Source: Pisolithus tinctorius
Taxonomy: Eukaryota > Basidiomycota > Agaricomycetes > Boletales > Pisolithaceae
DNA length: 64,000 bases
NCBI GenBank assembly: GCA_024663395.1
Contig: JANFAH010000009.1
Span: 1,736,001-1,800,000, forward strand
Reading direction: 5' to 3'
Below the pieces are notes generated by a model, which was given only the letters and a program-made list of their open reading frames with translations, was not told where the DNA came from and did not search any database. Numbering within the stretch: the stretch's first letter is position 1; each line of letters begins with the position of its first letter. Made by a program: the position numbers and the translations under genes. Positions 43,972 through 56,987 of this stretch are shown here, piece after piece.

Positions 43972-44244
43972 ATCCAGTTGTAATTTCCGCAAGTTGCTTT
44001 GCTGCATTGTAGGTCCTTTTTTCTTTCTTACCCCTAAGCTGTGACAAATTCGAACTAGATTGCTACCCTCATGCTTCTTACATTTTGGTCGGACTGCAGC
44101 TCAGTGTCGCAGTAGAGCTAGACCGAACCAGCAGTTTCTGTATGCATTACGAGCTATCACTAATCATTGAGTAATATCTAGTCAGTCCTCGCGAAAACCT
44201 ACGTTGTAGAAGGTATGGATGGATAATGTCCTTGTGCTCGCCCG

Positions 44245-47200
44245 TCACGAATGCGAAATGTCCACTAGACCACCTGTCTCCCTCAGTTGTTGTTCCCTTT
44301 CCCTGTTCCTTCTGACTACCTTCTCTATCTCACAACCCAATGCCCAGCACCACGCATTTCGTTCAACTTTGTTCCTCGTCTTGAAAACGACGGTCTTGAA
44401 TTTAGCTGAAGGGGGCGGGACTTGACTTGCTTGACTACCACCGGTGGAAGTCCGAGTTTTACGGTACCATAACATGAAAAGGACATCCTCTAGTGGTTCG
44501 TCCGCCTCAAGGCCGTCACAATATCGCCTTGGAGGAGTCGGATCACCATAATTAAGTTCTTCCCTAGGCAAAGCAAGAGTCGCAAGGTAGCCAGAATAAA
44601 TGTATGCATCCAACAGACTGATATCGCGCCAATGCCGACGGTGCAACGTTGAACTCCGTCTCACTTGGAATTGGATCAGATGCCCCGACACCAAGACCAA
44701 TTGTGACATCCTGAAGAATTTAGTTGCCAAGTCAGGCCGGTCAAAACACAGCCAGCGACAATCACTAACTTGTATTGGCCCCTGAAGCCTCTTCTCATGA
44801 ATACACGCCCACTTTTAATGACACTTTTGCAATCACTCAACGCGCACCAGCGATACATGGACGTTAAAGAAGGTAATGATGCTGCCAAGTCCCGCGGAGC
44901 TTCCGGTGGAGTAGAACCACCGTTATCATTGTTGCGTTTGGGCAGCCTCGGCGTTAGTTGCGGTCGTTGATTGATCACATCGGATATGTCGATCTCGAGC
45001 TTTGCATCCTCCTTATGTCGTTGCGTCCAATAAGTGACAAGGGCTCGGAGCTTGTCGATCCACTCGCGGCAATTCCGAACTGAGTATGCCTGCCGAGGAT
45101 AAGCAAAATAAGTGATGGCGGATGTCAACTGAGTTTACCTCCAATCGTATCACGGGGCCAGAGACTAAAACAATTTCGAAAGAACGCTGTAGCCGCAGCT
45201 TCAGCGGGTCCCGCGCCTTCGCAAGACCCTCAACTCCACCTTCATCTGCGTCGATCAATAGATCGCTGTCTTGTTCCCCTTGCTGCGCCTCCGGGAGCAC
45301 AGCTCTCACACTTTGAATATTCCTGAGGTCCATAACACCATAAGCAGAACGAATCTGAGTAACTCCTCTTTCGACCTCATCCCTGAAAATGCCCTCTGCA
45401 TACTGATCGACATTCGTTAGACCGTCGACTATATGCGAGAGGTGCGTGCTCGGAGGTGCAGGTGGGTTTGCATCATTCGGAGAAAGCGCAAAGAGATTGC
45501 CGTCATGTGTTGAAACGTAGATGCGTTGTCTCTGGCCTTGCGTCTTGATACGATCAAGATAACCTTCGACGTCCGGTGGCTCTTCCATCCTCATTCCATC
45601 CGGTAGACGAATAAATTCTCGAAAATGGTCAACAGTCCGTATTTCGAGATGAGGTAATTTCCGGCCCTACTGTACCATTAGCTCCCCGCGCGCACAAAAT
45701 ACAGAACTGCCTAACCTGCTTGAGCGATAAACCGCACAGGATTGACCATCGCCTGTCGTTACCTTGAACGTCTGTGGGCTGCCAGATCCACTCCAGTTGA
45801 TCCTCTAGTCGCCAGGCTAACGCCAATCGTTTTCCCCCCTGTAAATCTTGTCTGATGGAATTCCAATCGAAAAAGACGATGCCAGGTACACCGCAGGCAG
45901 AAATCACCGACTGTCGCACTGTCTCAAGGATATTGTCGACGCTGAATACCTCATAAGCCCTGTCAAGGTTGGCAACGTCTCCTAAGGGGACACCGATCTT
46001 AAGATGGGTGTTAGTAGTAGGGTAACTAATCTCAATAGACGGTGGGATCCGACAGCGGAAGTGGCGCCTAAAGTAGTTGGGAGTTATGTTCACAAAACCT
46101 CGCTGACAGTCTCACCACAAATGCCAGAGCCAGTCTTCAGCTCTCGTGCGGCTCTTGACTTTGAAGATGAACACATTCGTGCCCTCTTTCAAGCCGAACA
46201 AGACTCTCGCCTTTAAGCGGGGATCATCAACTGGAATCGGGGGGCAATGAACACAGAAGGTGAGGTCGGCAAAAGAATAGAGAGAAACATTTGTCCGCGA
46301 GGATGTCAGAGGAATCAGGAAAGCGAGTTTTTTGTGGCCGGTAAAGAACTCCCTTCCAGGAAGAGTCTGAAAGAACCATGTCAACATTGGCAAGTTATGC
46401 GGAAAATAATTACGAACATAATCATCGTATATTTCAATTCTCAGACCCCTCCAGACGACCAAGAATTCAGCCCAACCTTCCTCATGGAACTTGGTTGTGT
46501 GACGATGCTCTACCTCATCGAAATCTCTCGGAAGGCCTTCCGTTGGCGTGTGACTAACCCTCACGAGCATGCGGTCTCTTACCGGGTCAGACAGTACCTG
46601 GATTCGTTAGAGCTCTATACTCACCGCGAAGTATTACCTCATCGACCCCAAACTGCCTTGGTGAGGCAGATGTGGAATCAGCACTGCTCTCTACCACTTC
46701 ATCTCTTGCAGGCGTAAGAACACCCTGTGGCCTCAGCGTGCCTTCTATTGGGAGGTCGTCCGCAACTTGGTCATCTGGATAATGAACTCTGGGATGGACG
46801 GTCTCATGTGCATTTCCGCGCTCAATAGCTGTTTCAGACTGGATAGCCTCTCCACTGGGACGATCATCCTGTGCACCTAATGGTTCTGTTCTTGATACGG
46901 GTCTCTCCAACACTGAGGCTCCAGCACTTAACGCAGGAGCAGTGGCAGATGGCAGAAGCACAGAGCCGGAAGAATGGATATAATTACCAGACCCTTCAGG
47001 CGAAGGTGATAACGCCTGGTTTGAGTTCAGCGACTGCGAACGTGGACCTTCCGGAGTTGTTACATGCATGCTTGCAGCACTTAATGACGCGACTGCGGCC
47101 GGAACCTGATCAGGGGCCCGCGCTGCGGGTGCACTGCTCACCAGTGGAGTGTTTTTGTCAAGGATGTTTACTCCGAGAACGTTTCCGATCTCGAATGAGC

Positions 47201-47528
47201 ATCCGGCCCAACGTGCTGGGTGGGCAGCTGTGCGTGATTGACGCCGGAAAGGGCGGATCCATTCACTTTCCCTCCAACGTCTGACCAGTTCCGTCCGAAC
47301 ATCAACCCTTGTGTTGTCATTCCAGTCTTCTAGCTTGCCACCCTGGCGAACAAAAAAATGAATGGCGTGGTTGTCCATCGCTCTCGAAAGAGAACTATTT
47401 TCGTTATCGTCGGTTTCGCGTAGTATCGTTTCACCCACACGGTCTGCCACAGAAAACATCTTCTCGGGCATAGGGCCGATGAAGAACCTGCGATAAGGAC
47501 AGTGGTCTCCAGGGGGGTGTTGTGTCAT
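44245..47528 (-). CDS. SPO71: Spo71-like PH-domain protein
   Basis: PH-domain scaffold of the Spo71 family, which in yeast acts at the prospore membrane during sporulation. Exons 47528-46625, 46575-46116, 46067-45716, 45666-45139, 45089-44770, 44710-44245; 1009 aa. The first ~300 residues are low-complexity (SSAPAARAPDQ, Ser/Pro-rich) after a conserved start RRFFIGPMPEKM. Conserved block: RDRMLVRVSHTP, EEGWAEFLVVWRGLRIEIYD, GHKKLAFLIPL, DPRLKARVLFGLKEGTNVFI. PH-like modules follow (GYLDRIKTQGQRQRIYVST and KSGRVFMRRGFRGQYK). The C-terminus ends in a basic helix KVVRRNREREQQLRE. Sporulation role is from the family; a mushroom role is unknown. Confidence 0.85.
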
Positions 47529-48034
47529 CCTCGTGCTTGGACACTACGGAATTGGATCAGGTGCAACCAAGTCTCCAAGACAGCAAAGACTACCTCTGTC
47601 ATAAAATGTTATCCCGCGGAGGGGATGCTGCAGACAACAGTTAGATCAGAGCCAGCAGCCAAGTCTCCTCTCCACAGTGAATATCGCGCCACGTGGAACT
47701 GACATCAAACCCTAACCTCACGCTAGGGGCTCACAGAGTCTGCTTCGCATGTCTATCTATTAGTTGACGACTCCCAATGGCTATTCGACAGCTAAGTAGA
47801 ATATGATTACAGGCATTATATAGAGTGGGGATGCTCGGTAAATATTATCCAGTTGAATGGTCAAGTGATAGTGATGAAACTTCATGAGGGCTACTTTTGT
47901 TCCGACTTGTCAACCCTGGGGTCCTTGGCCTGATGCAAAAGCTTGTGCGATTCCGCAACGTATTCCTCAGCCTCTGATCTCTCAAACCTACCACATTGAT
48001 TAACACGGCTGATGAGCCAGAAGAAATGGCTTCC
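47529..48034. other. Intergenic, no gene seen
   Basis: About 500 bp between the Spo71-like start and the AOX stop codon on the same strand; promoter of the former and 3' region of the latter. Confidence 0.5.
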
Positions 48035-49556
48035 TCACCCTAGTTTTTTGCCCTTGACATGCATGTCCGGTTCACGGAGGGCAAAAGGGTTGACGTCCGT
48101 TTTGGGGTTCAGATTGGCCAGGCTATGATTGATGAACCGGTGTGTTGACTCATCGGAGCGGACGGCATATATGACGTCCAGAAGCTTTGCGTCATTCGGC
48201 AGCCGCCAGTAATCTTTGGCGATCTCGGGCGCAGGCATGTCGGCCCATTCTGGTAAGTGCCCAGCTTCCATTTCCTGTATGCATCGTGTACTTCGTACAG
48301 GGTGTGACTATTTGTCAATATGATTAATAAGTGAGGTACTCACTAAGTCAAGACAGCCTCTTCCTCCAAATAGCCAACGAAGCGATGGCACGTCTTGGGT
48401 AATATCAAGTACGAGAGAACTAGGCGATATCGTATCAGAAAGCCCGAATGACACTAGGATATCAACTTACAGAACAGATTCGAGAATACACCCTGTGCGC
48501 CAAGTACCATAGCACGGAACCATATAGAGGGCTTCTTGAGAGCCATAAACGTCCTTCACGTGGTTGCCACATCAGAATCTGATGGAATAACCCGACGCAA
48601 CCCACTCACATCAAGTGCATTCTTTCATTTTCTGCGTCTTCTAGAAGTGTGTGAATCCACCCAGAGTCTCGGCGCTGAGGCCCGCAGTAAGAATTACGCT
48701 TTAGCTATTGTACATGATGCTTACCATTGACCTGAGACTCGTCAGATGTCTCAACATAGCCGCAACCATGCCTGGTACGCCAGCTATTGTTTCAAGGAAC
48801 AGGATCCGCTTTACAATGCCATGAGTCTGGTTCGACCAAATAAGGTTTACGGATTCGTAACATACCATCAACCACGCCTGTTCTGTGAGGACATATCCCC
48901 CGCGCCTTAGTTCTTCCAACGACATACTGCCACTGTTCGGGGGTAATGGTTTATGTTTATACCCAGAGGCGAGGTCGAAACCCCATCTACACGATCGATC
49001 AGAACGGCGCGGTAAATCGAGCAGTGTGCAACCTACCTGCATAGTTTGACCAGGTTAAGAGCGAGTTTGTCCGAAAACGTTTCGGGTTGGCGATGAAGAA
49101 CCTGTAATTGACATGAGGTGTCTCGCAACACGTTTCATCTCACAACTTTCCTCAACAGCTTTGAGTTCCTCTGGGGTATACACAGGGTGGAACAGCACCC
49201 AGTCCCCGTGAACAGCAGGAGGAACTGTGGTAGCCTTTTCAGTGTCCTCTATTGCACCCTTCTTTGATAACGCAAGGTCTTCTACCATTGCCCGAAGCAT
49301 TAGCAAAGGCTATAACCAAGGCCAACACAAACGAACCTGGATGCGGTCCTTCGGAACCAGTGCTTACACTGTCCCTCTGTGCCCTACTCAACGAGTTCTG
49401 GTTGACTGTTGCGGTATGGAGCTGTGCTCCGAGTCGGTATGCAAATACAGCATAACGGTTAGGGGCTCTTCTTGACTCGGCGATAGCAGAGCGCAAAATT
49501 AATGGATACGGGTGACCAACAGAACGGAGGGCGGTAGTTTTCAGCAACGCGGACAT
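48035..49556 (-). CDS. AOX: Mitochondrial alternative oxidase
   Basis: Cyanide-resistant diiron ubiquinol oxidase of the inner membrane; it bypasses complexes III and IV. Nine exons: 49556-49337, 49281-49157, 49101-49037, 48986-48866, 48808-48725, 48674-48610, 48553-48471, 48419-48344, 48290-48035; 364 aa. The start at MSALLKTTALRS gives a typical basic presequence; in-frame upstream ATGs exist. Diiron ligands are all present: RILFLETIAGVPGM, EDAENERMHL (E-x-x-x-x-H region), GYLEEEAVLTY and SDESTHRFINH. Membrane-binding helices hold LGAQGVFSNLFFLSYL. The last intron acceptor at 48291 (cgaag) was chosen to give TYTRCIQEMEAG. Confidence 0.95.
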
Positions 49557-51754
49557 GATGATGTAGACGAAGTAAACAACTGCAATAGACGCCATTCGCC
49601 ACCGCACAACATAGCCCATTTATGCTGACTGAGCACCCGTCCAATCCCGATATCATCCGAAATGGGCCGTTCCGACAGCCTAATCAGCAGTCGTCTCACA
49701 AGCTTGTATAAAGCCTCTTTATTACGCCGGCAACAGTGAGCGGGTCCCAGTTCCCATCACCTATGACGACGGCCACCGGTACTGATAGAGTCGCCGCACT
49801 GATGGACCAATCGTGGCGCTCTGCCCTATTAGTCACCAATCAGCATCCATATATGGAAGGTCTACAAGAACAAGAACATTATGTATTTCCTGTCCATAGT
49901 AGTGAGTAGTGGCGTAAATACCGACGGTCCGACAACGCAAACTTGTCTCAGATTAGTACGTCTTACAATTGCGATCAGGGATGATATCAATCTGGTAACT
50001 TTTTTTATTACCTGCAGCCTCGTGTTGTGGGCCCCTTGCAACATGATAGGGTGGCGATGGGCGCGCGCATGTTGATGATGACGGTATGTTTAGATACCCA
50101 GTTTGTCTCGTATCGGGCGCAGTCATGGAAAATGGAACACGCGCATCAAAATGGAAGCTTGTTGACGCACAGGGAGGGCGGGACTAGAAGCTGTGGTCCC
50201 TGAAGCCAGTTATACCACCAAATAAATATCAGCGACGTTCCGTCATAGCTCACGCGTGTGCTACGGGGAGGTGGTCATTACCAGTATTATCTTGATTCCA
50301 TACTGAAAGAAGCTATATAGATTATTAAGGAAAATACATCCACAGGAAGCGGAGTCGTCCACGATCGGCCAAAGTTACATGCTACGGTCTGGATCTTGAA
50401 GTAGGGTCAGTGGCGAAGGTGGGGCAGATATGAATGGAAACAGGAGGCGTCATCTTTGAGGACGTTGGCAACGAGAATATGCTCCGTCGTCCTGCCAAAG
50501 AGGGAAGTGGTTAGCGCTCGCGTTCACCTGACGTCTTGTCCTCTATTGGTAAACCTTGGCAACTGGGTTTCGGGTATGATGGAGCGACACAGCGTCGGTG
50601 AGAACGTCAGCCCCACCTTCATTATATTGCGGTGGGAGAGAAGGAGAGCAACGGTGGCGCCAGGGAGGTACAAACCAAGCACTTGGGAGTTTATGGGATC
50701 GTAAGGCAGGGACAGAGTTCATTACCGGACTTCAAGCACGCAGAGCGCCATATGCAAAATACCGCTAACAGGTACGTTCCTTGCCATATGTTGTTGCGGC
50801 ACATGATCGTCCCATCAGAGCATGTTGATGTTCGCTTGCCAGACATGGGACTTCGGATGACACAATTGTACAGTGACACTGAAACATGAGATTTTCATGT
50901 CCGAGGTAGAGGGTGAAGAGGTCAATACCGAAGAACCATCATCTGACGAGAGGGGTGGGCAGCGCATCGAGGAGGGAGGATCGCGAACGGAAACTTTGCA
51001 TCCGCTAAGATGGCATGTCAGGCGCAGCAACCAGTACGGCGTTGGATCGTTGTCCGCCGGCGTGCGAAGAGGGAAGATTAATTGCACACGGCAGCCTCCT
51101 GCGGAGAACATGCTTCCAAAGCACGGTGCTTTCAACGAGGCATCGGAGACGCGATGTGATCAAAGGGGGCAACTGCACAGGATTCGTGCACTAATTACGC
51201 ACGCGATACTGACCAAACATCTGGTGGCCATAGGGCAATGCCTGCAGGGTGTCACCGGGGAGTAAACATCTTTGTCGATAATGATAGGTAGTGGTGGAAG
51301 GGTGCCCGGCATTATTGCATGATCTATAGTGAAGATCTCGCCTCCAGTGCATCTGAGAACGAGAAGTTGCATTTAGTTTGGGTGCACAGGACAGACAATC
51401 CAGGTGGCGTAACGGCCAGCCGGCTCCGTTGCATGCTACGTATGACACTGGCGATTGCATGGATAACTTTGGGAACTGTGGACGGTTTCAACGTGTTCAT
51501 GGATCCCTGGCCGATGTCAGTTGTTGAATAAGGCGGCTCGATAGAGTATAAGGACGACAGACGCTCGTGCTGGGTTGGTCCCCCATGATGTGCATGCACG
51601 CGAGGGTGCTCTGATACGACAAAAACCACATATTAGCTCTGCCATTTCGACAGCCGACAGACTACAGACATATAAAAAGTGAACTCAGTCTTCGCTGGAA
51701 CATCTCTTCTTCCACACCTTCACGCTGGAAAGCGCAGGCAGATGCGTCACACCG
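49557..51754. other. 2.2-kb region without recognised gene
   Basis: Short overlapping frames on both strands (50456-51265, 51319-51629) show no family likeness. A TATA box, tataaaaa at 51671, lies 84 bp before the CENP-B-type gene start. Confidence 0.45.
51671..51678 (+). promoter_or_regulatory. TATA box of the CENP-B-type HTH gene
   Basis: tataaaaa, 84 bp upstream of the ATG at 51755. Confidence 0.5.
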
Positions 51755-53884
51755 ATGGAGAACGTCGGCCAGTACAGTAGCACGCTCGTCTATCCTTCTC
51801 CGACCTCACGCACCCACGATGCACCCGATAATCACCCCGTAAACGCGTCCTCTTCGTGGTTGCAAAGCCACAAGCCCTCTGCCGGCTCCCCCGGTGCTCA
51901 TAATCAGCCCTCCCCCGTCTACCCCGTAGTTGACCGCTCAGCCGATCACGAACACTATGCTTCTCCGCCTGCGTCTGCTTCATATGGATCCATGCACTCC
52001 GCTGCTGACCAGTTTTCCAATTATCCCCAGTCCCCTAGCGTTCGTACCACGGACGAGGCACATCCCCTAGCAGGCATGAACCTTGCCCCCCAGGTGTCGG
52101 GTAGCATCGGACCCGACCGAGTGACGCGTCGGCAAACGCGCACACACTCGTCGCTTCATCTTGGAATAAGGAGAGACCGCCCCTCGCAAGCAGACGTCCA
52201 AAATGGGCAACAAGACGGCGATGCTGAGGTCCGTCCTTAGTGTGGCATGGCATCTATGGTTATTTGGAATACTGATCACCTTCGCACAGCAACCCACCTA
52301 CTTCATGTCCCCAGCCAGTGCCATTTCCAGGCCACAGACGCCAACCCATTGCCCCGACTCTGCTCGTTATCCGCAACAGCCGGACCGCAACTCTATGTAC
52401 TCTATTCCCTCTGGCGGTGGCAATGGCGGCATGCCTCTACAATCACCTCGTTATCTGCCGACCCCTGTTTCGGGTTCACCGTACTCTCCATTCTCCCTCT
52501 TCCCTGCACACTCACGTTCCGCCTCATCATATTCAACGTCTAATCCGCGTTCCACTTCTCCGGCACTGAGTGCCGCATCGGCTTTGACTTCCATATCGTC
52601 TTCCAATTCTACACCTAATACACAAACATTTGCGGCATACCCGCTTCCATCGCCTCCAGTTGGACCCGTCGCACAACGGGCGAAACAACGCAAGCAACGT
52701 CTCTTTAACGTGGATCGCAAGGCTATATGTGTGTACCATCAAGAAAACCCAAACGCAAGACAGGAGGATATTGCCGCTCGTTATGGTGTAGAGCGTAGTA
52801 CCATTAGCAAGATCCTAAAACACAAGACAAAATGGATGAACGTCCCAGAGGACGACGACATGCGTGTCGCTAAACACCGGTGAGCCGGGCATTGACCTCC
52901 GTCTGTATTGCCGCCTTGATTAATTTCCCCCCCTTCAGGCCATCGAAGTTCCCTGAGGTCGAGGAAGAGCTAGTGAATTGGCTCGTCCAAATGAAGCAGC
53001 AGAACACCCTGCTCACGGATGCGCTCATCCGCAACAAGGCCAAAGAGACCGCCAGAAATTTGCAGATCCCCGAAGAGAGATTCAAGGCTAGTTCCGGATG
53101 GGTGGAAAATTTCAAGCATCGCCATAACATTCGGAAAGGCGTATGGCTAGGCTACAGCAAGGTTCTTCACCCAACTCGCGGTATCGGCGCCACCCATCTC
53201 AGGAAGGGCAGTAACGAGAATGCCTTATCTCCCCTCAATCCCGCGTTCGAGTCACGGTCAGAAACATTGGCTCGCCGTGAGTCTACGAACACGGGGGACG
53301 AGGATGATATGGAATCCGAAGATGACCAGGATCTCGACGCTTCGCAAAGCCATCAACCTGTTCCAGGTTCCTCCCACTCTCAGCAGGCAGAGGCATCGGC
53401 TTCCCATCACCCTCTTCCCCCTATTTGGACCATGCATCACGAACCGCTTTCATCGAACGAAACGCCGATCTCCGCCTCTGGGTCACAGCCATGCGTCGTT
53501 CCCCAACACCCGTTCTCATCACACGAAGATCAGCACCCGGACGCTGTGGTCACAAACGTGCATCAGAATCCACTTCCATTGCCTGCACAGCAACATATGC
53601 CGGTGTCACAGTCGCAGCAGGACGTCCAATTATCTAGTCATGGGGATGCGCCTACGACATACCCCGCGCCGGTCGTTGTATACCAAATAGCACCCATCAC
53701 CTCTTCGGGAAGTACTATTCCCGATATTACGGAGGCAGAGGAAGCGATCAACAAGGTTATCCACTTTGTGGACTCGCAGTCCCCTGGCATCCTTAACCAG
53801 GATGAAAGAGATATGCTTACACAAATCAAGAATGCGCTCTTCCAGGCGGCGAGCGGCGTTCCATACGTGCGGGAACGCAGATGA
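51755..53884 (+). CDS. CENP-B-type helix-turn-helix DNA-binding protein
   Basis: Nuclear DNA-binding protein of the CENP-B/Abp1 (pogo-derived) class without a transposase core. Exons 51755-52228, 52290-52879, 52939-53884; 669 aa. A Ser/Pro-rich N-terminus of about 300 residues precedes the first HTH (RKAICVYHQENPNARQEDI then RYGVERSTISKILKHK). Next comes the CENPB-type HTH (FPEVEEELVNWLVQMKQQN, ALIRNKAKETARNL, FKASSGWVENFKHRHNI). The long C-terminal part is Gln/His/Pro-rich. No DDE nuclease domain is visible, so this looks like a domesticated regulator rather than a transposon. Target and role unknown. Confidence 0.88.
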
Positions 53885-54753
53885 AGGCGTCTTTACCGCG
53901 ATCGGATATTTCGCTTGGTCCCCCCACGAGACTTGGTTTGGTTAGCATCCTCTGCGAGCGGCAGTGATTTTTACAACACACGAAAAAAAAAGGTTTCCAC
54001 GTGATCCTACTGTATCATTTCCACGATTCCTCTGGTAACGTCTGTTTTACGTCGTCTCACTTGCATATGCAATCCGCGCACTCCTGCATGATGATCGCAT
54101 TTTTTTTTCTTTCACTATCCCAGCATCCAATATCACATTAGCATGAGACGTGATCCTCACTTTTTTTTTCTTTGCATTCCCCCCATGATAATCCTTCTAC
54201 GTAGCTGCTACCTACCACTCAATTTTATCATCGCCCGATATCCTATAGTTGTTCCCATGTTCGTTTTGTTTGTGACCTGCACACAGCATCACTCGTCACT
54301 CATGGACCTTCCTTTCCACCGGTGTACGCACTACCTACGAACCCACACTCGAGTCGCAGCTGTCTCATATCCGTTTAGTACTTTAATTCATTCTGAGCAC
54401 AGGCCCCCGGGGTGAGGTGCTCCCGAATAACATAGGGTTACATGGAGGATACACAGACGGGCAAGACTTCTTCCTGCCACGCTCGGTATAGAGTGGATCG
54501 TGGGTAGATACAGATCAGGATATAGATAAGCGGGGATCTGCCCGCCTGCTGCCGGATGAAGGTTTTTTTCTTCTCTCTGGACAGGCAAGCGGACCGTTCG
54601 GTGGTAGGGTCGGTTGAGAGCACGAGGGGCAGTCCCTGCATGACGCTAATCCGGGACAATACCCACGTCAGCGAACGGGTGACTATCTGCCAGGGGATTG
54701 CTCTCAGGATCGGTGAAATGAATGAACTTTATGTTGTGGTGTGGACGAAACGA
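53885..54753. other. 3' flank with poly-T tracts, no gene seen
   Basis: About 870 bp. Homopolymer T runs at about 54101-54110 and 54161-54169. No gene could be supported. Confidence 0.5.
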
Positions 54754-55257
54754 TTACGCAAAGGCAGTGCGATCAATGCTTCGCGTTCTTGGATCCTTTG
54801 GAAGAATCCCTGTGGCAAAATATAAATTACAACAAGAACGGATACATTCCAAAACGTGTAAGGCTTGTTTTGTGTAGCTGTGTACACGGAAGAGGAGAAG
54901 AAAAAGGAAACAAACATACGGTTGTTGTTCCGCAGCGGTGCTTTTCATGATAGTAAGTTTTCCAGAAGATGCAGCAGTAGCCATCTGCTGTTCAATCGAT
55001 CGAGTGTGTTTGGCTGTGAGGGCCTGCGCAGAGAGACGTTCAATACATTCGGCACGTCCATTAACGATGATGATGATAGCAACTACGATCGTTATGTCCA
55101 AATCCTTCGGGCTCACCTTTCGGGCTGCTGCTTCTTTGACAAGGGCTGGTTTTTTGGGTGGTTGTACTCGCCTTCCTTTCTTTGGTTGCGATGCTTTTGA
55201 TGGTTTTTTGGATGACGAGGCTTTGCTTTGCAGCCCCTTCGTCTTGCCTTGTACCAT
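54754..55257 (-). CDS. Small basic nuclear/nucleolar protein (UPF0390-like)
   Basis: Small lysine-rich protein of the UPF0390 type. Exon 1 55257-55117 encodes MVQGKTKGLQSKASSSKKPS and the PPKKPALVKEAA motif; exon 2 starts at 55023 with RSIEQQMATAASSGKLTIMK, the conserved core. The frame then stays open to 54754, giving 136 aa. Family members are about 90-110 aa, so the last part may be spliced differently (a donor GTTTGT at about 54923 and an acceptor at about 54831 would replace it). Function poorly known; divergent from NDUFA9 with 172 bp between starts. Confidence 0.8.
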   Translation of the reverse strand: MVQGKTKGLQSKASSSKKPSKASQPKKGRRVQPPKKPALVKEAAARKVSPKDLDITIVVAIIIIVNGRAECIERLSAQALTAKHTRSIEQQMATAASSGKLTIMKSTAAEQQPYVCFLFLLLFRVHSYTKQALHVLECIRSCCNLYFATGILPKDPRTRSIDRTAFA

Positions 55258-55429
55258 GTCTGCCTAGTGTCCCCAGGCAGGCACGATGATGGAAGGCTGG
55301 CAATACGGGCTATTACCAAATTTGGCAAATAAATTGCCGACGGTAATCGGGACTTTCCGGTGTCCGTGGGAACTTTGACTGGCTGTGTGGGTCGGCGGTT
55401 TCTGGCATCACCGAAGGTTGTGTTGCTTG

Positions 55430-56987
55430 ATGTTGGCCAAACCTCAGCTGTTGCGCGTCCAGCGTTCGGCCGTCGTCCAGAGCAAGGTAGGTGTCGAACT
55501 GGTGTTTCGTGTATGACAATTCCTTCTCAGCAGGTTGTCTTTCCGTAGCGTGCTCTGCATGACCTCGTTACTCTACCTGGTCAAAAACCAGTCATCTCAT
55601 ACGGTCCTCCTGGCTACAGCGCCGTGAGTGGCCATGTCGTCACAGTCTTTGGCTGCACCGGTTTTCTCGGAAGATACCTTGTGTCCAAGCTCGGTGCGCC
55701 GCAATCAGCAACTATGCCCCCCAATTCGTCTGACTCACTTACGCCCTTCCTCTTGTGACAGCACGGATGGGTACCCAAGTCATCGTTCCATATCGTGATG
55801 AGGACGAAAAGCGGCACTTAAAGCCGATGGGTGATTTGGGACAGATTGTCTCCATGGTACCAACTCATTTTGCTAATGGGAGGTCCACTAATTTGTTTGT
55901 TTGTTATGCCTCTCCCCCTCTCTATCTGTAGGAATGGGATATCCGGAATGAAGGGCAGATAGCGGAGTGCCTTAGGCATTCTGACATCGTCTACAACCTT
56001 GTCGGACGTGATTATGAGACAAAGTAATGTTTTCTCTTCATCTTCTTGGTTGTCAAGTCACCCATGGAACCGTTTCATCTTGTTCGGATCACAGGAACTT
56101 TAAGTTCGCGGATGTCCATGTGACTGGTGCGGAGAGAATAGCGAAGGTTGCCGCCGATCATGGCGTCCAGCGCCTTGTTCATGTTTCCCACTTGAATGCT
56201 TCTGCAACGTCAACTTCTGAATACTATCGCACTAAAGCAGAGGGCGAAGAACGGGTGAGAAGTGTCTTCCCCAACGCCACCGTAGTCAGGCCAGCGACCA
56301 TGTTCGGCTACGAGGACAAGCTGTTGAACAATATGGCTAGTGAGTGTCCCATGACTCGGTGCGCGCGTCCCGGGTTCTAAACCTTGTCCGTAGCCTGGCC
56401 CATTTGGTGGAAGCTGAACTTCGGAGAGACGAAAATAAGACCGGTACACGTAAGAGTTGACTTCATTTGTCAGTCAAGCTTGATAATGAAACCATTTTGG
56501 ATGTTATTTGTAGGTTATTGATGTCGCACAAGCGTTGGCGAATCTGATGTCGACTTCGCAACTCACGCGCACAGTGTCACTACCTGGGCCGAGTACGCTG
56601 ACTTACGAGTATTTGTTGGAGCTTGTCGCGTCCGTGACGTACCGAGCACCTTCGCGTGCGCCTGTTGTTCCGAAGCCGATCGCGTTAGCGGTTGCCAGGG
56701 CAGCACAAATGGCATGGTGGCCGCTCATCAACCCCGATGAAGTGGAGAGGAGGTTCATCGATGACGCGAATGTTCCGGGCGATTGGAACGTGGTTGGCGT
56801 GTGTCCTGACGAGGTGGAGAATCACGCTATCACCTACCTTCGAAGATATCGACTCGCGTACGTATATTTTGTTGACGGGGATTCGTCCTGTGTTCTTTTT
56901 TTGTGGTCTGACATGCCAATTGGAATTGTTTGATGATACAGAAAAGATTACCCTCGCCCGGTACTATTCCCCGCGCGGCCAACTTAG
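55430..56987 (+). CDS. NDUFA9: Complex I 39/40-kDa subunit NDUFA9 (atypical SDR)
   Basis: Accessory subunit of mitochondrial NADH:ubiquinone oxidoreductase with an NADPH-binding SDR fold. Eight exons: 55430-55486, 55549-55693, 55762-55856, 55932-56023, 56095-56339, 56394-56449, 56514-56857, 56942-56987; 359 aa. Nucleotide-binding motif VFGCTGFLGRYLVSKL (GxxGxxG). Others: MGTQVIVPYRDEDEKRHLK, GDLGQIV, DIVYNLVGRDYETKNF, AERIAKVAADHGVQRLVHVS, YYRTKAEGEERVR, TVVRPATMFGYEDKLLN, WPIWWKLNFGETKIRPVHVI, and the end DYPRPVLFPARPT. Basic N-terminus LLRVQRSAVVQSK fits a presequence. Confidence 0.94.
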
